From: a bacterium
Lineage (GTDB): Bacteria > Pseudomonadota > Alphaproteobacteria > Acetobacterales > Acetobacteraceae
Direction of reading: 5' to 3'
DNA length: 64,000 bases
Assembly: GCA_026224825.1 (NCBI GenBank)
Contig: JAMFRO010000092.1
Coordinates: forward strand, 26,880-90,879
Below the pieces are notes generated by a model that did not search any database, was not told the DNA's origin, and was given only the letters and a program-made list of their open reading frames with translations. Position numbers and translations under genes: made by a program. Positions 50,372 through 60,076 of this stretch are shown piece after piece (positions within the stretch are counted from its first letter, which is position 1; each line of letters begins with the position of its first letter).

Positions 50372-50695
50372 TTAGTTCGGTAGGATGTGCGGGGTGACCG
50401 CCGGTCCGTTAGTGGGGACGGGCTGGCCGTTGTTATTGCCGGTGTCCTCGCAATCCTGGATCAGATGGCCGCGCTGGCTTTGCGCGCCCATGGTCTCGGC
50501 ATCGAAGACATGGTTGGGCATGGCGGAATAGCGCTGGCCGACCTGCGCGGTGCGGGCTTGCTGGTCCACCGTGTCCTGCTGGTATTGCGTATCGCCCTGT
50601 GCGGTGCAGGCGGCGTTTTCGGCCTGCTGGGCGGGGGTGGTGGGGCTGGCGCAGCCGGCGAGGATAAGGCAGGCGGCGAGGATGATGGGTTTCAT
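50372..50695 (-). CDS. Small lipoprotein
   Basis: MKPIILAACLILAGCASPT lipobox. Confidence 0.75.
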   Translation of the reverse strand: MKPIILAACLILAGCASPTTPAQQAENAACTAQGDTQYQQDTVDQQARTAQVGQRYSAMPNHVFDAETMGAQSQRGHLIQDCEDTGNNNGQPVPTNGPAVTPHILPN

Positions 50696-50752
50696 GAATT
50701 GCGTTCCCGGCGTCATGGCGGTGGCAATAGACTGAATCGCGCAAAACTCAAC

Positions 50753-51751
50753 CTAATCGGCCACACGCAGCATGATTTTGCCGATATGGGCGCTGGATTC
50801 CATCAGCGTGTGGGCGCTCGCGGCATCTTCCAGGGCGAAAACCTTGTCGATAACCGGGGCGATAATGCCCTTTTCCAACAACGGCCAGACCTTATGCTTG
50901 AGAGCGGCGGCGATGGCGGCTTTTTCTTGCCCGCTGCGAGGGCGCATGGTGGAGCCGGTGATGGTGAGGCGTTTGGTCATCACGCTCATCAGGTCCAGCT
51001 CGGCCTTGGAGCCCTGCATGAAGGCGACCTGCACCAGACGGCCGCGCTGGGCCAAAGCGCGGATGTTCTTCTGGATGTACGGGCCGCCGACCATGTCGAG
51101 AATGACATCCACCCCGCGCTTCTCGGTCTGCTCATGGATGATGGCGGCGAAATCCTGCTCTTTATAATTGATGGCGGTGACACCGTAGCGCTCGATGAAG
51201 GCGCATTTTTCAGCGCTTCCGGCGGTGGCGAAGACGCGCGAGCCGAAGGTGCTGGCAAGCTGCAAAGCGGTAAGGCCGATGCCGGAGGTGCCGCCATGCA
51301 CCAGCAGGCTCTCCTCGGGTTTTAACCCGGCGATGTCGAACACATTGGCCCAGACCGTGAAGAAATTTTCGGGGAGTGCTGCGGCGCGGATGGCGTCGTA
51401 GCCCTCCGGCCAGGGCAGGCATTGGCCGGCGGACACCGCCACATATTCAGCGTAACCCCCGCCATTGCAAAGGGCGGTCACCTTATGGCCGGGGAAAAAC
51501 CCGCTCGCCATGGCGCCGAGCGCCACCACCTCACCGGCGACTTCAAGCCCGAGCAGCGGGCTGGCGCCGGGCGGGGGCGGGTAGAGGCCTTTGCGCTGCT
51601 GCACATCCGGCCGGTTGACGCCTGCGGCCTGCACGCGAATGAGAATTTCATCGTCCCGCAGCACCGGGAGCGGGGCGGTGGTCAGTTTCATGGACTCCGG
51701 GCCGCCGGGTTCGGGCACCGTGATGCAGCGCATGGTCTCGGGAAGTTTCAT
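50753..51751 (-). CDS. NAD(P)H-quinone oxidoreductase (zinc-less MDR/QOR family)
   Basis: MKLPETMRCITVPEPGGPESMKL; GVNRPDVQQRKGLYPPPPGASPLLGLEVAGEV; LLVHGGTSGIGLTALQLA. Confidence 0.93.
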   Translation of the reverse strand: MKLPETMRCITVPEPGGPESMKLTTAPLPVLRDDEILIRVQAAGVNRPDVQQRKGLYPPPPGASPLLGLEVAGEVVALGAMASGFFPGHKVTALCNGGGYAEYVAVSAGQCLPWPEGYDAIRAAALPENFFTVWANVFDIAGLKPEESLLVHGGTSGIGLTALQLASTFGSRVFATAGSAEKCAFIERYGVTAINYKEQDFAAIIHEQTEKRGVDVILDMVGGPYIQKNIRALAQRGRLVQVAFMQGSKAELDLMSVMTKRLTITGSTMRPRSGQEKAAIAAALKHKVWPLLEKGIIAPVIDKVFALEDAASAHTLMESSAHIGKIMLRVAD

Positions 51752-51800
51752 GGCGCGCAGAGTCCTCCTGCTAAGGGTAGCGGTCAAGCCTCGCCGCGTT

Positions 51801-51848
51801 TTGTTTGTGCGGCTTGCCGCAATGCTTTGTTTGTGCGGCTTGCCGCAA
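51801..51848. repeat. Tandem 22-bp hairpin repeat, 26-bp period
   Basis: ttgtttgtgcggcttgccgcaa at 51801-51822 and 51827-51848, each with tgcggcttgccgca hairpin. Confidence 0.9.
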
Positions 51849-51875
51849 CGCGGCACAGATGCGAGTGAAACGGGC

Positions 51876-52994
51876 ATGATCTTGTCCCGCCGTTCGGCGC
51901 TGGGGTTGGCGGGGGCGGCACTTCTTGCCCCGGCCGCCCGTGCCGCCACTGCTTTAACCTGCGGTGCAGCGCTGCCGCTCTCCGGTGGTGCCGCGCTGCC
52001 GGGCAATGAAGTTTTGCGCGGCATTCAATTGGCGGCGGATGCGGTGAACGCGGCCGGCGGCATTGCCGGCAGGCCGGTGGCGGTGGTGTTCGCGGATATG
52101 CCCGCCCCCGCCGATGCCACGGGGGCGGTGAATGGGCTGATCACGGGCAGCCATGCCGGGGTGATGTTCGGCAGCGGCGATTCGGCTTTGTCCTTCCCCG
52201 CTTCGGCGGCGGCGGAGCTGGCGCAGATTCCCTTTATCGAGCTGACGGCCCCGGCCGATGGGCTGCTCACCCGTGGTTTCAAATTTTTACTCCGTACCGG
52301 GCCATCGTCGCAGATGGCGGCGGATTTGGCGGTGCAGACGCTGCAGGCGCGCTTCGCCGGGCGCAACCTCGGCCTCTTATATAATAGTGGCGTGACCGCC
52401 AGCGGCTTTGCCGGGGCGGTAAGTGCCGCGCTGGCGGCGGCAAAACTGCCCGTGACGCTGGCGGTGGGCTACCCCGAGGGGGTGGAGGATCTGCACGACG
52501 AGGCCGGGCGGCTGATGCGCGCGAAAGTGGATGTGCTGCTGCATGTCGCCGGGCCGGATGACGCTTCCGGGCTGGCTCTGGCTTGCGCCGCCCAGGGCTG
52601 GCAGCCGAAAACACTCATCGGCTATGGCGCGGGCTATGGCTACCGGCAGAGTGCGGCCGCCGTGCCGGGAGGGTTGTCCGGGGCTTATGTCATCGCAGCA
52701 CCCTTTTACCCGGCCGCCGCTGCCGCCGTGCAGGCCGCCTATCTCGCCCGCTTCGGCACCGCCCCCCGCGCGGCGGACAGCCTGACGGCATATGCTGGCG
52801 CAAAACTGGTATTCGACACGCTGAGCGGGGTGGATGGCGATCCGGCGAAGCTGCTGGCCGGTTTGCGCGCGGCTGCCCTGCCGCATGGTGCCCTGGCCAA
52901 CGGGTTTGGCGTGCAATTCGACCGCAACGGGCAGAATACCGGGGCCTATGTGACCCTGCAGCAATGGCATGACGGTGTTTTGACACCGCTTTGA
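51876..52994 (+). CDS. Periplasmic ABC substrate-binding protein (branched-chain amino acid type)
   Basis: SRRSALGLAGAALLAPAARA signal; GAALPLSGGAALPGNEVLRGIQLAADAVNAAGGIAGRPVAVVFAD. Confidence 0.88.
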   Translation: MILSRRSALGLAGAALLAPAARAATALTCGAALPLSGGAALPGNEVLRGIQLAADAVNAAGGIAGRPVAVVFADMPAPADATGAVNGLITGSHAGVMFGSGDSALSFPASAAAELAQIPFIELTAPADGLLTRGFKFLLRTGPSSQMAADLAVQTLQARFAGRNLGLLYNSGVTASGFAGAVSAALAAAKLPVTLAVGYPEGVEDLHDEAGRLMRAKVDVLLHVAGPDDASGLALACAAQGWQPKTLIGYGAGYGYRQSAAAVPGGLSGAYVIAAPFYPAAAAAVQAAYLARFGTAPRAADSLTAYAGAKLVFDTLSGVDGDPAKLLAGLRAAALPHGALANGFGVQFDRNGQNTGAYVTLQQWHDGVLTPL

Positions 52995-53100
52995 AGCATA
53001 GTGGCGCGGGCGGCTTGATCTCACAGCTCCCGGCTTATATCACTGGCCCGCAGATAAGGGCCGATCGCACGGTTCGACAGTTAAGCGGGAAACCAGAGGC

Positions 53101-53994
53101 ATGAAGCGGAGTTTTGTAGCGGTTTTGGGCGCGGCCAGTGTACTTGTCCTGATAGGGCATGTCGCATTGGCGCAGGCGACGGCGCCAGACCCGACGGCGG
53201 CGGCGAATGCCTATGTCAACGCGCCGGTTAACTGGCAGTTGTGGTTTCCCAAATCGGGCTCGCCGATGCAGGCGAAGATCGACTGGCTGATGCAGTATGT
53301 GCTGTGGATCATGACCGCGGTGGTCGTGTTCACCGGTGGGCTGATGGTCTATGTGTTCATCCGCTTCAACGCCAAGGCCAATCCGAAGCCGGGGACGCTG
53401 ACGCATAATACGCTGATCGAGGTGATCTGGATCGTCGTTCCCGTGCTGATCCTGGCCGTGGTGATCATCCCTTCGCTCAACCTGATCTATTACGAGGCGG
53501 ATGACAGCAACCCGTATATGACCGTCACCGTGACCGGGCATCAGTGGTACTGGGAATATAACTATAATTCCGTGCCGGGGCTGGACTATACCAGCTATAT
53601 GATCCCCGATGACAAGATCCAGCCGGGCGAGATCCGCCGCCTCTCGGTCGACCATCCGATGGTCCTGCCTGTTGGCGAGAAGATCAAATTCATCATCACC
53701 TCGGGCGATGTGCTGCATGGCTTCTATCTGCCCTCGCTCGGTGTGCAGAAATACGCGATTCCCGGCACCAGCCAGACGAGCTGGACCATCATCAACCAGG
53801 CCGGCACGTATTATGGCCAGTGCAACCAGATTTGCGGGTTGAACCATGATGCGATGCCGCTTGAGATAAAGGCCGTGCCGCTGGCCGATTACCTGGCCTG
53901 GACCAAGGATGCGCTCGCCAATTACACGGATAACACCGTGGTGGCGCCGTTCTCTTCTCCTCTGCCCCATAACCAGCTCGCGCTGAGGGATTAA
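53101..53994 (+). CDS. ctaC: Cytochrome c oxidase subunit II
   Basis: [60 protein letters not shown] (CuA ligands). Confidence 0.97.
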   Translation: MKRSFVAVLGAASVLVLIGHVALAQATAPDPTAAANAYVNAPVNWQLWFPKSGSPMQAKIDWLMQYVLWIMTAVVVFTGGLMVYVFIRFNAKANPKPGTLTHNTLIEVIWIVVPVLILAVVIIPSLNLIYYEADDSNPYMTVTVTGHQWYWEYNYNSVPGLDYTSYMIPDDKIQPGEIRRLSVDHPMVLPVGEKIKFIITSGDVLHGFYLPSLGVQKYAIPGTSQTSWTIINQAGTYYGQCNQICGLNHDAMPLEIKAVPLADYLAWTKDALANYTDNTVVAPFSSPLPHNQLALRD

Positions 53995-53999
53995 GACCA

Positions 54000-55597
54000 T
54001 GTCCACCACACACGACACGCGTGCTCACGCGGACCACGGCCACCATAAGCAGAGTTTTGTTCAACGCTGGCTGATGAGCACCAACCATAAAGACATCGGC
54101 ACGCTCTATATCACCATGGCGTTCATTGGCGCCTGTGTGGGCGGCACGCTCTCGATGATCATGCGCCAGCAGTTGATGTACCCGCATAACGACTGGGTGA
54201 CGAACGGCAACACCTGGAATGCGATCATCACAGCACACGGGCTGCTGATGATCTTCTGGTTCGTGATGCCCGCACTCATCGGCGGCATGGGCAACTGGTT
54301 TGTGCCCTTGATGCTGGGCGCGCCGGATATGGCGTTCCCGCGCCTCAACAATATGAGCTTCTGGTTCCTGGCCTGCGGCTTCGTGTTCGTGATGCTGGGC
54401 CTGTTCATGGGCACCGGCACCGGCGCCGGCTGGACCCTCTATCCGCCTCTGGACAATGCGCAGTATTCGCCCGGCATGGCGACGGATTTCTCGCTCTTCT
54501 CACTGCATCTGGCGGGTATTTCCTCGCTGCTGGGCGCGATCAACTTCATCGCCACCATCCTGAACATGCGTGCCCCCGGCATGACCATGCATAAGATGCC
54601 GCTGTTCTGCTGGTCGATCCTGGTCACCGCCTTCCTGCTGGTGCTGGCCATCCCGGTGCTGGCCGGCGCCGTGACCATGCTGATCATGGACCGCAATTTC
54701 GGCACCTCGTTCTTCGAACCCTCCGGCGGCGGCGATCCGGTGCTGTTCCAGCATCTGTTCTGGTTCTTCGGCCACCCGGAAGTCTACATCATGATTCTGC
54801 CGGCCTTCGGCATCATCTCCCATGTGGTCTCCACCTTCTCCAAAAAGCCGGTGTTCGGTTATCTCGGCATGGCCTATGCCATGGTCATCATCGGCTTCGT
54901 CGGCTTCGTGGTCTGGGCGCATCACATGTTCGTCTCCGCCATCGGCACCGACTCCAAGATTTACTTCGAGGTCGCGACACTGGTGATCGCGGTCCCCACG
55001 GGCATCAAGGTTTTCTCCTGGATTGCCACCATGTGGGGCGGCTCCATCGAGTTCAAAACCCCGATGCTCTGGGCCATGGGCTTCATCTTCCTGTTCGTGC
55101 TGGGCGGGGCCACAGGCATCGTGCTGGCCAATGCCGCACTCGATCAGGAACTGCATAACGACTACTTCCTGATCGCGCATTTCCATTATGTGCTGAGCAT
55201 GGGTGCCGCCTTCGGCATCTTCGCCGGGTTCTACTACTGGATCGGCAAGATGACCGGGCATCAATACCCCGAGTTCTGGGGCAAGGTGCATTTCTGGTCC
55301 TTCTTCATCGGCGTGAACCTCACCTTCTTCCCGCAGCATTTCCTGGGGCTCGCCGGCATGCCGCGCCGCTACCCGGATTATGCCGATGCCTACGCCGGTT
55401 GGAACTATGTCTCCTCCGTCGGGTCGATGATCTCGGGCCTGTCCACTTTGGTGTTCTTCTACGTGTTGTACCGCGTGTTCACCGGCAAGGATAAGCTGGC
55501 CGACAACTACTGGGGCGAAGGTGCGACGACGCTGGAATGGGCCGTGCCATCGCCGGCACCGCAGCACACTTTCCTCGATGTTCCGGTGATCCGTTAA
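54000..55597 (+). CDS. ctaD: Cytochrome c oxidase subunit I
   Basis: [58 protein letters not shown]. Confidence 0.98.
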
Positions 55598-55601
55598 AAT
55601 C

Positions 55602-56519
55602 ATGACCACACAGGCCACCACATTCACGCCGCATCTGGGTGCCGATCCGGGAGACTGGATCGCACTCCTCAAGCCGCGCGTGATCAGCCTGGTGGTGTTC
55701 ACCGGCGCCATCGGCTTGATCATCGCCCCCGGGCATATCAATCCGATGATGGCGGCGATTGCGATTTTTGCCATCGCACTCGGTGCGGGCGCGGCCGGTG
55801 CCATCAACATGTGGTACGATGCCGATATCGATGCGCTGATGCGCCGCACCAGCGACCGGCCGATCCCGGCCGGGCGGATAGAGGCCGGCGGCGTGCTGGG
55901 CTACGGCATCGTGCTGGCCATTATTTCAGTCCTGCTGATGGGCATGGCGGGCAACCTTTGTGCCGCCGGTGTGCTGGCGTTCTCAATCTTCTACTACGCC
56001 GTGATTTATACCATGTGGCTGAAGCGCCGCACGCCGCAGAACATCGTCATCGGCGGCGGGGCAGGGGCGTTTCCCGCCGTCATCGGCTGGGCGGCGGTAA
56101 CCGGGCATATCAGCCTGTTGCCGATGCTGCTGTTCGCCATTGTGTTTTTCTGGACACCGCCGCATTTCTGGTCGCTCTCGCTCTACGCCGCCAAGGATTA
56201 CGAGAAGGCCGGCATACCGATGCTGCCCGTGGTGAAGGGCGCCAAACACACGCGGCTGAACGTGCTGGTTTACGCGCTGCTGCTGCTGCCGATCTCGATC
56301 TCGCCCTGGGTGCTCGGGCTGACCGGGCGGATTTACGGGATTACCGCGCTGGTGATGAGCTTGGCTTTTGCGGCACTTTGCTGGGGCGTTTATGCCGACC
56401 GCCAGGATGCCGCTGGCGTGAGCCTGAACAACGACAAACCAGCGCGTACGGCGTTCAAATTTTCGCTGCTGTATCTCTTCGTGCTGTTTGCGGCCTGCGC
56501 CGTGGATCGGCTGGTATGA
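55602..56519 (+). CDS. ctaB: Protoheme IX farnesyltransferase
   Basis: LKPRVISLVVFTGAIG; NMWYDADIDALMRRTSDRPIPAGRI. Confidence 0.97.
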   Translation: MTTQATTFTPHLGADPGDWIALLKPRVISLVVFTGAIGLIIAPGHINPMMAAIAIFAIALGAGAAGAINMWYDADIDALMRRTSDRPIPAGRIEAGGVLGYGIVLAIISVLLMGMAGNLCAAGVLAFSIFYYAVIYTMWLKRRTPQNIVIGGGAGAFPAVIGWAAVTGHISLLPMLLFAIVFFWTPPHFWSLSLYAAKDYEKAGIPMLPVVKGAKHTRLNVLVYALLLLPISISPWVLGLTGRIYGITALVMSLAFAALCWGVYADRQDAAGVSLNNDKPARTAFKFSLLYLFVLFAACAVDRLV

Positions 56520-56713
56520 TGGCAAAAGATGATTTCGACCGCATGCCACGCACGGAGCTTCGGGAGTCCAACTGGACACCCGAGGAGCGCGCGGAATTCA
56601 TCCGCCGCCGGCGTGGCCGCAACTGGCTGCTGCTGGCAGCACTCGGCGTGTTCAGCATGATGATCTACGGCATCGCCGTGGTGAAGCTGCATGAATACGG
56701 GCAGATGTGGTGA
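56516..56713 (+). CDS. Small single-TM protein of the cox operon (CoxF-like position)
   Basis: MMAKDDFDRMPRTELRESNWTPEERAEFIRRRRGRNWLLLAALGVFSMMIYGIAVVKLHEYGQMW; ATG overlaps ctaB stop. Confidence 0.8.
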   Translation: MMAKDDFDRMPRTELRESNWTPEERAEFIRRRRGRNWLLLAALGVFSMMIYGIAVVKLHEYGQMW

Positions 56714-56763
56714 GCGCCGATGCTGAATAATACGATAGATTTTAAGGCGATGAGGGAGCAAAC

Positions 56764-57615
56764 ATGAGCGGCACAGTTCATACCGCGACGGACCAGATCA
56801 AGGCCGAGGTCCCGCATCCGTACCATCTGGTGGACCCCAGCATCTGGCCGCTGCTTGGCGCCGTGGCGGCGATGACCACCTTCGCCGGCATCATCCTGGC
56901 CGCGCATTTGCATTTCTATTACCTGCTCGGCGCCGGGCTCATCTTCGACGGCACCATCATGTATGTGTGGTGGCGCGATGTTGTGCGCGAGGCGCGTACG
57001 CCTGGCATGCACCAGATCGTCACGCAGGTCGGCCTGCGTTACGGCATGGCGTTGTTCATCTCCTCGGAAGTGATGTTCTTCGTCTCCTTCTTCTGGAATT
57101 ACTTCAACTACTTCTTCTACCCGGATAAAATGGGCACGGCCTTCGCCGCCGTGTGGCCGCCGCAGGGCATCACCACCATCGATCCATTCGCGATCCCGCT
57201 GTTCAACACCATGGTGCTGCTGCTCTCGGGCACGACGGTTACCTGGGCGCATCATTGCCTGCTGGAGAATGACCAGAAGAATCTCGTGCGCGGCCTGGGC
57301 ATCACCGTCATCCTCGGCCTGATGTTTCTCTGTGGCCAGGCCTGGGAATATACGCATTCGCCGTTCCCGTTCTATCACGGCGGGATTTTCGCCTCGTCCT
57401 TTTTCATCGCCACCGGCTTCCATGGTCTGCATGTCATCATCGGCACCATCTTCCTCATCGTGTGCTACTTCCGCGCCAAGAGCGGGCAGTTCTCACCCGA
57501 GCGGCATTTCGGCTTCGAGGCCGCGGCCTGGTACTGGCACTTCGTGGACGTGGTGTGGCTGTTCCTGTTCGTCTGCATCTACTTCCTCGGCCGTTCGGCG
57601 ATCGTGGCTGGATAA
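56764..57615 (+). CDS. ctaE: Cytochrome c oxidase subunit III
   Basis: HPYHLVDPSIWPLLGAVAAMTTFAG; FISSEVMFFVSFFWNYF; GFHGLHVIIGTIFLIVCYFR; WYWHFVDVVWLFLFVCIYF. Confidence 0.97.
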   Translation: MSGTVHTATDQIKAEVPHPYHLVDPSIWPLLGAVAAMTTFAGIILAAHLHFYYLLGAGLIFDGTIMYVWWRDVVREARTPGMHQIVTQVGLRYGMALFISSEVMFFVSFFWNYFNYFFYPDKMGTAFAAVWPPQGITTIDPFAIPLFNTMVLLLSGTTVTWAHHCLLENDQKNLVRGLGITVILGLMFLCGQAWEYTHSPFPFYHGGIFASSFFIATGFHGLHVIIGTIFLIVCYFRAKSGQFSPERHFGFEAAAWYWHFVDVVWLFLFVCIYFLGRSAIVAG

Positions 57616-57813
57616 GGAAAAAGGCCAGGGCTCTGCCCTGGACCCGCTGGGGCCTGAGGCCCCAGACCCCCGATACTACGGGAGTGAGGTGGGACGGTGT
57701 ACGGCCTAAGCGGGCCGTACACCGTCCCACCTCACTCCCGTAAAAGTAATGGGGGTTTGGGGCCTCAGGCCCCAATGGGGTCAAGGGGCAAAACCCCTTG
57801 GTCTTTCTTCCTT
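57614..57813. repeat. Long nested palindrome, copy 2 (inner arms 30 bp, perfect)
   Basis: Outer aaggaaaaaggccagggctctgccctggacccgctggggcctgaggccccagaccccc; inner tacgggagtgaggtgggacggtgtacggcc / ggccgtacaccgtcccacctcactcccgta (57677-57742). Confidence 0.95.
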
Positions 57814-57917
57814 GTCCGGCCCCAACGGCAGCGAAACTGACGGCGGGGTAAATGGCACAAGCTCGCAGAGAGCCGCACAGATTGCCGCCCCGGGGGACCC
57901 CACCTAAGATGCCCCCC

Positions 57918-58610
57918 ATGAGTAAATGGCGCCGCCTAATCGCCCCAGGCATCACCGCATTCGTGGTCTTCTGGCTGCTCATAGGCATGGGTGTGTGGCA
58001 GATACATCGCCTCGCCTGGAAAGAAGCCATTGTCGCTACCATCCGCCAGGCGCAGGCCGCTGCCCCCATAGCCCTGCCTGCAAACCCAACACCATTCGAG
58101 AAGGTCATCGTCACCGGCACCTGGGTGCCCGGCAAGGCCGCCCTCTACGGCGACGAAGTGCATGACTCACCGCATGGCCCAATTCCGGGCGCCGAGCTGA
58201 TCATGCCGCTACAACGCCCGGACGGCATAATCGTGCTGGTCAACCTGGGCTGGGTGCCGGAGCAGACACCAACGCCTCTGGCCAACCCGCCTCCCGCAGC
58301 CGTGGGCTATATCCACGCCCCCATCCGCGCCAACTGGCTTTCCCCGCCCGATGATCCCGTCCATGGGCTGTATTACACGCTCGACCCGCAGAGAATCGGC
58401 GCCGGGCTGGGGGAGCAAAATATCGCCCCCTATATTCTCATCGTGCTGGGCCCGTTGCCGCCGCCGGGGAGTGCGCAACCCCAGCCAGAGCAGGACCTGC
58501 CCACGCCGCCGAATAATCATTATGAATACGCCCTCACCTGGTTCGGCTTTGCCGGGGTATTGGTGTTTCAGTTCATTTTCTTCGCACGCAAAAGGTTGGC
58601 AGAGCCATGA
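57918..58610 (+). CDS. SURF1 family cytochrome oxidase biogenesis protein
   Basis: MGVWQIHRLAWKEAIVATIRQ; VIVTGTWVPGKAALYGDEVHDSPHGPIPGAELIMPLQRPDGIIVLVNLGWVP. Confidence 0.93.
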   Translation: MSKWRRLIAPGITAFVVFWLLIGMGVWQIHRLAWKEAIVATIRQAQAAAPIALPANPTPFEKVIVTGTWVPGKAALYGDEVHDSPHGPIPGAELIMPLQRPDGIIVLVNLGWVPEQTPTPLANPPPAAVGYIHAPIRANWLSPPDDPVHGLYYTLDPQRIGAGLGEQNIAPYILIVLGPLPPPGSAQPQPEQDLPTPPNNHYEYALTWFGFAGVLVFQFIFFARKRLAEP

Positions 58611-60076
58611 ATGCATACGCTGCTTTGGAGCAAAAATTCGCCCGTATCGCCTGTCTTAATGAGGCATCCTCGATGCTGGGCTGGGATGCCTCGGCGATGA
58701 TGCCGGAGGGCGGCGCCGAGGCGCGGGGCGAGCAGCTCGCCACCCTGGCCGGGCTGGCGCATGAATTCCTCTCCGCCCCCGACATTGGCGAGGCGCTGGC
58801 GGCGGCCAGGCCCGAGACGGATTGGCAGGAGGCGAATGTCGGGCTGATGCGCGAGGCGCATATCCGCGCCACGGCGCTGCCGCGCGAGCTGGTGGAGGCC
58901 AGCGTGCGGGCCGGGCGGGCGTGCGAGAGCATCTGGCGCCAGGCGCGCAAAGATGGGGATTTTGCAGCCGTGCGGGTGGCGCTGGGCGAGGTGGTGGCGC
59001 TGACGCGGGAGTCGGCCGGGATACTGGGCAAGGCTTTGGATCTGGCACCGTATGATGCGCTGATGAGCCAGTATCAGCGCGGTATAACGGCTGCCGATGC
59101 CGAGGCGATTTTTACCCGCTATGAAGGCTTCCTGAAGGATGCGTTGCCGCGCGCGGAAGCGCTGCAGGCCGCGCGGACGAAGGAGGAGCTACCGCCCGGC
59201 CCGTACCCCGAAGCCGTGCAGGAAGCTCTGGCGCGCAAACTCGCCGCCGCCGCCGGGCTGAAATTTTCATCCGCCAGGTTGGACCGTTCGGCGCATCCGT
59301 TCTGCGGCGGCACGCCGACGGATATCCGCATAACAACCCGCTATGACGAAGCGGATTTCGCCTCGGCGCTGATGGGCGTGCTGCACGAAACCGGCCACGC
59401 CCTCTACGAGCAGAACCTGCCCGCGGCTTTCCGCCGCCAGCCCGTGGGCGAAGCCGCCGGCATGGCGGTGCACGAGAGCCAATCGCTTATCGTGGAGATG
59501 CAAGCCGTGCGCTCGGATGCGTTCCTCGGCCACCTCGCCCCGCTCCTCACCGAGGCTTTCGGCAAGACCATCACCCTGGGCGGATTAAAAAACCGGCTGC
59601 GGCGGGTGCAGCGCAGTTTTATCCGCGTGGAAGCGGATGAGATGACCTACCCCGCGCATGTGCTGCTCCGCTTCCGGCTGGAGCAGGCGTTGCTCTCGGG
59701 CGATCTCGCGGTGGCCGACCTGCCCGGCGCCTGGAATGACGGTTTACACAGCCTGCTGGGGATTACGCCGCCGGATGACCGCCAGGGCTGCCTGCAGGAC
59801 ATCCATTGGTATGACGGCGCCATCGGCTATTTCCCCTCCTATACTTTGGGCGCCATGGCCGCGGCGCAGTTGATGGCAGCGGCAAGGCGCGCTCTGCCGG
59901 ATCTGGACGACGGGTTTGCGCGCGGCGATTTCTCGGGGCTGTCCGGTTGGCTGGCGCGGCATGTGCACGGGCTGGGCAGTTCGCTGGGGTATAATGAGAT
60001 TCTCGCCGCCGCCACCGGCGAGGCACTCAACCCGGCGCATTTCGAGGCGCATCTCACGGCGCGTTATCTGACGTGA
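58607..60076 (+). CDS. M32 (Taq) metallocarboxypeptidase
   Basis: GVLHETGHALYEQNLP (HExxH); HPFCGGTPTDIRITTRYDEADF; VHESQSLIVEMQA. Confidence 0.96.
   Translation: MNAYAALEQKFARIACLNEASSMLGWDASAMMPEGGAEARGEQLATLAGLAHEFLSAPDIGEALAAARPETDWQEANVGLMREAHIRATALPRELVEASVRAGRACESIWRQARKDGDFAAVRVALGEVVALTRESAGILGKALDLAPYDALMSQYQRGITAADAEAIFTRYEGFLKDALPRAEALQAARTKEELPPGPYPEAVQEALARKLAAAAGLKFSSARLDRSAHPFCGGTPTDIRITTRYDEADFASALMGVLHETGHALYEQNLPAAFRRQPVGEAAGMAVHESQSLIVEMQAVRSDAFLGHLAPLLTEAFGKTITLGGLKNRLRRVQRSFIRVEADEMTYPAHVLLRFRLEQALLSGDLAVADLPGAWNDGLHSLLGITPPDDRQGCLQDIHWYDGAIGYFPSYTLGAMAAAQLMAAARRALPDLDDGFARGDFSGLSGWLARHVHGLGSSLGYNEILAAATGEALNPAHFEAHLTARYLT

Noticed and set aside
54500-55849. 449-aa minus-strand ORF antisense to ctaD
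   Set aside because: Antisense of a highly conserved cytochrome oxidase gene; biased His/Gly/Glu composition typical of shadow ORFs.
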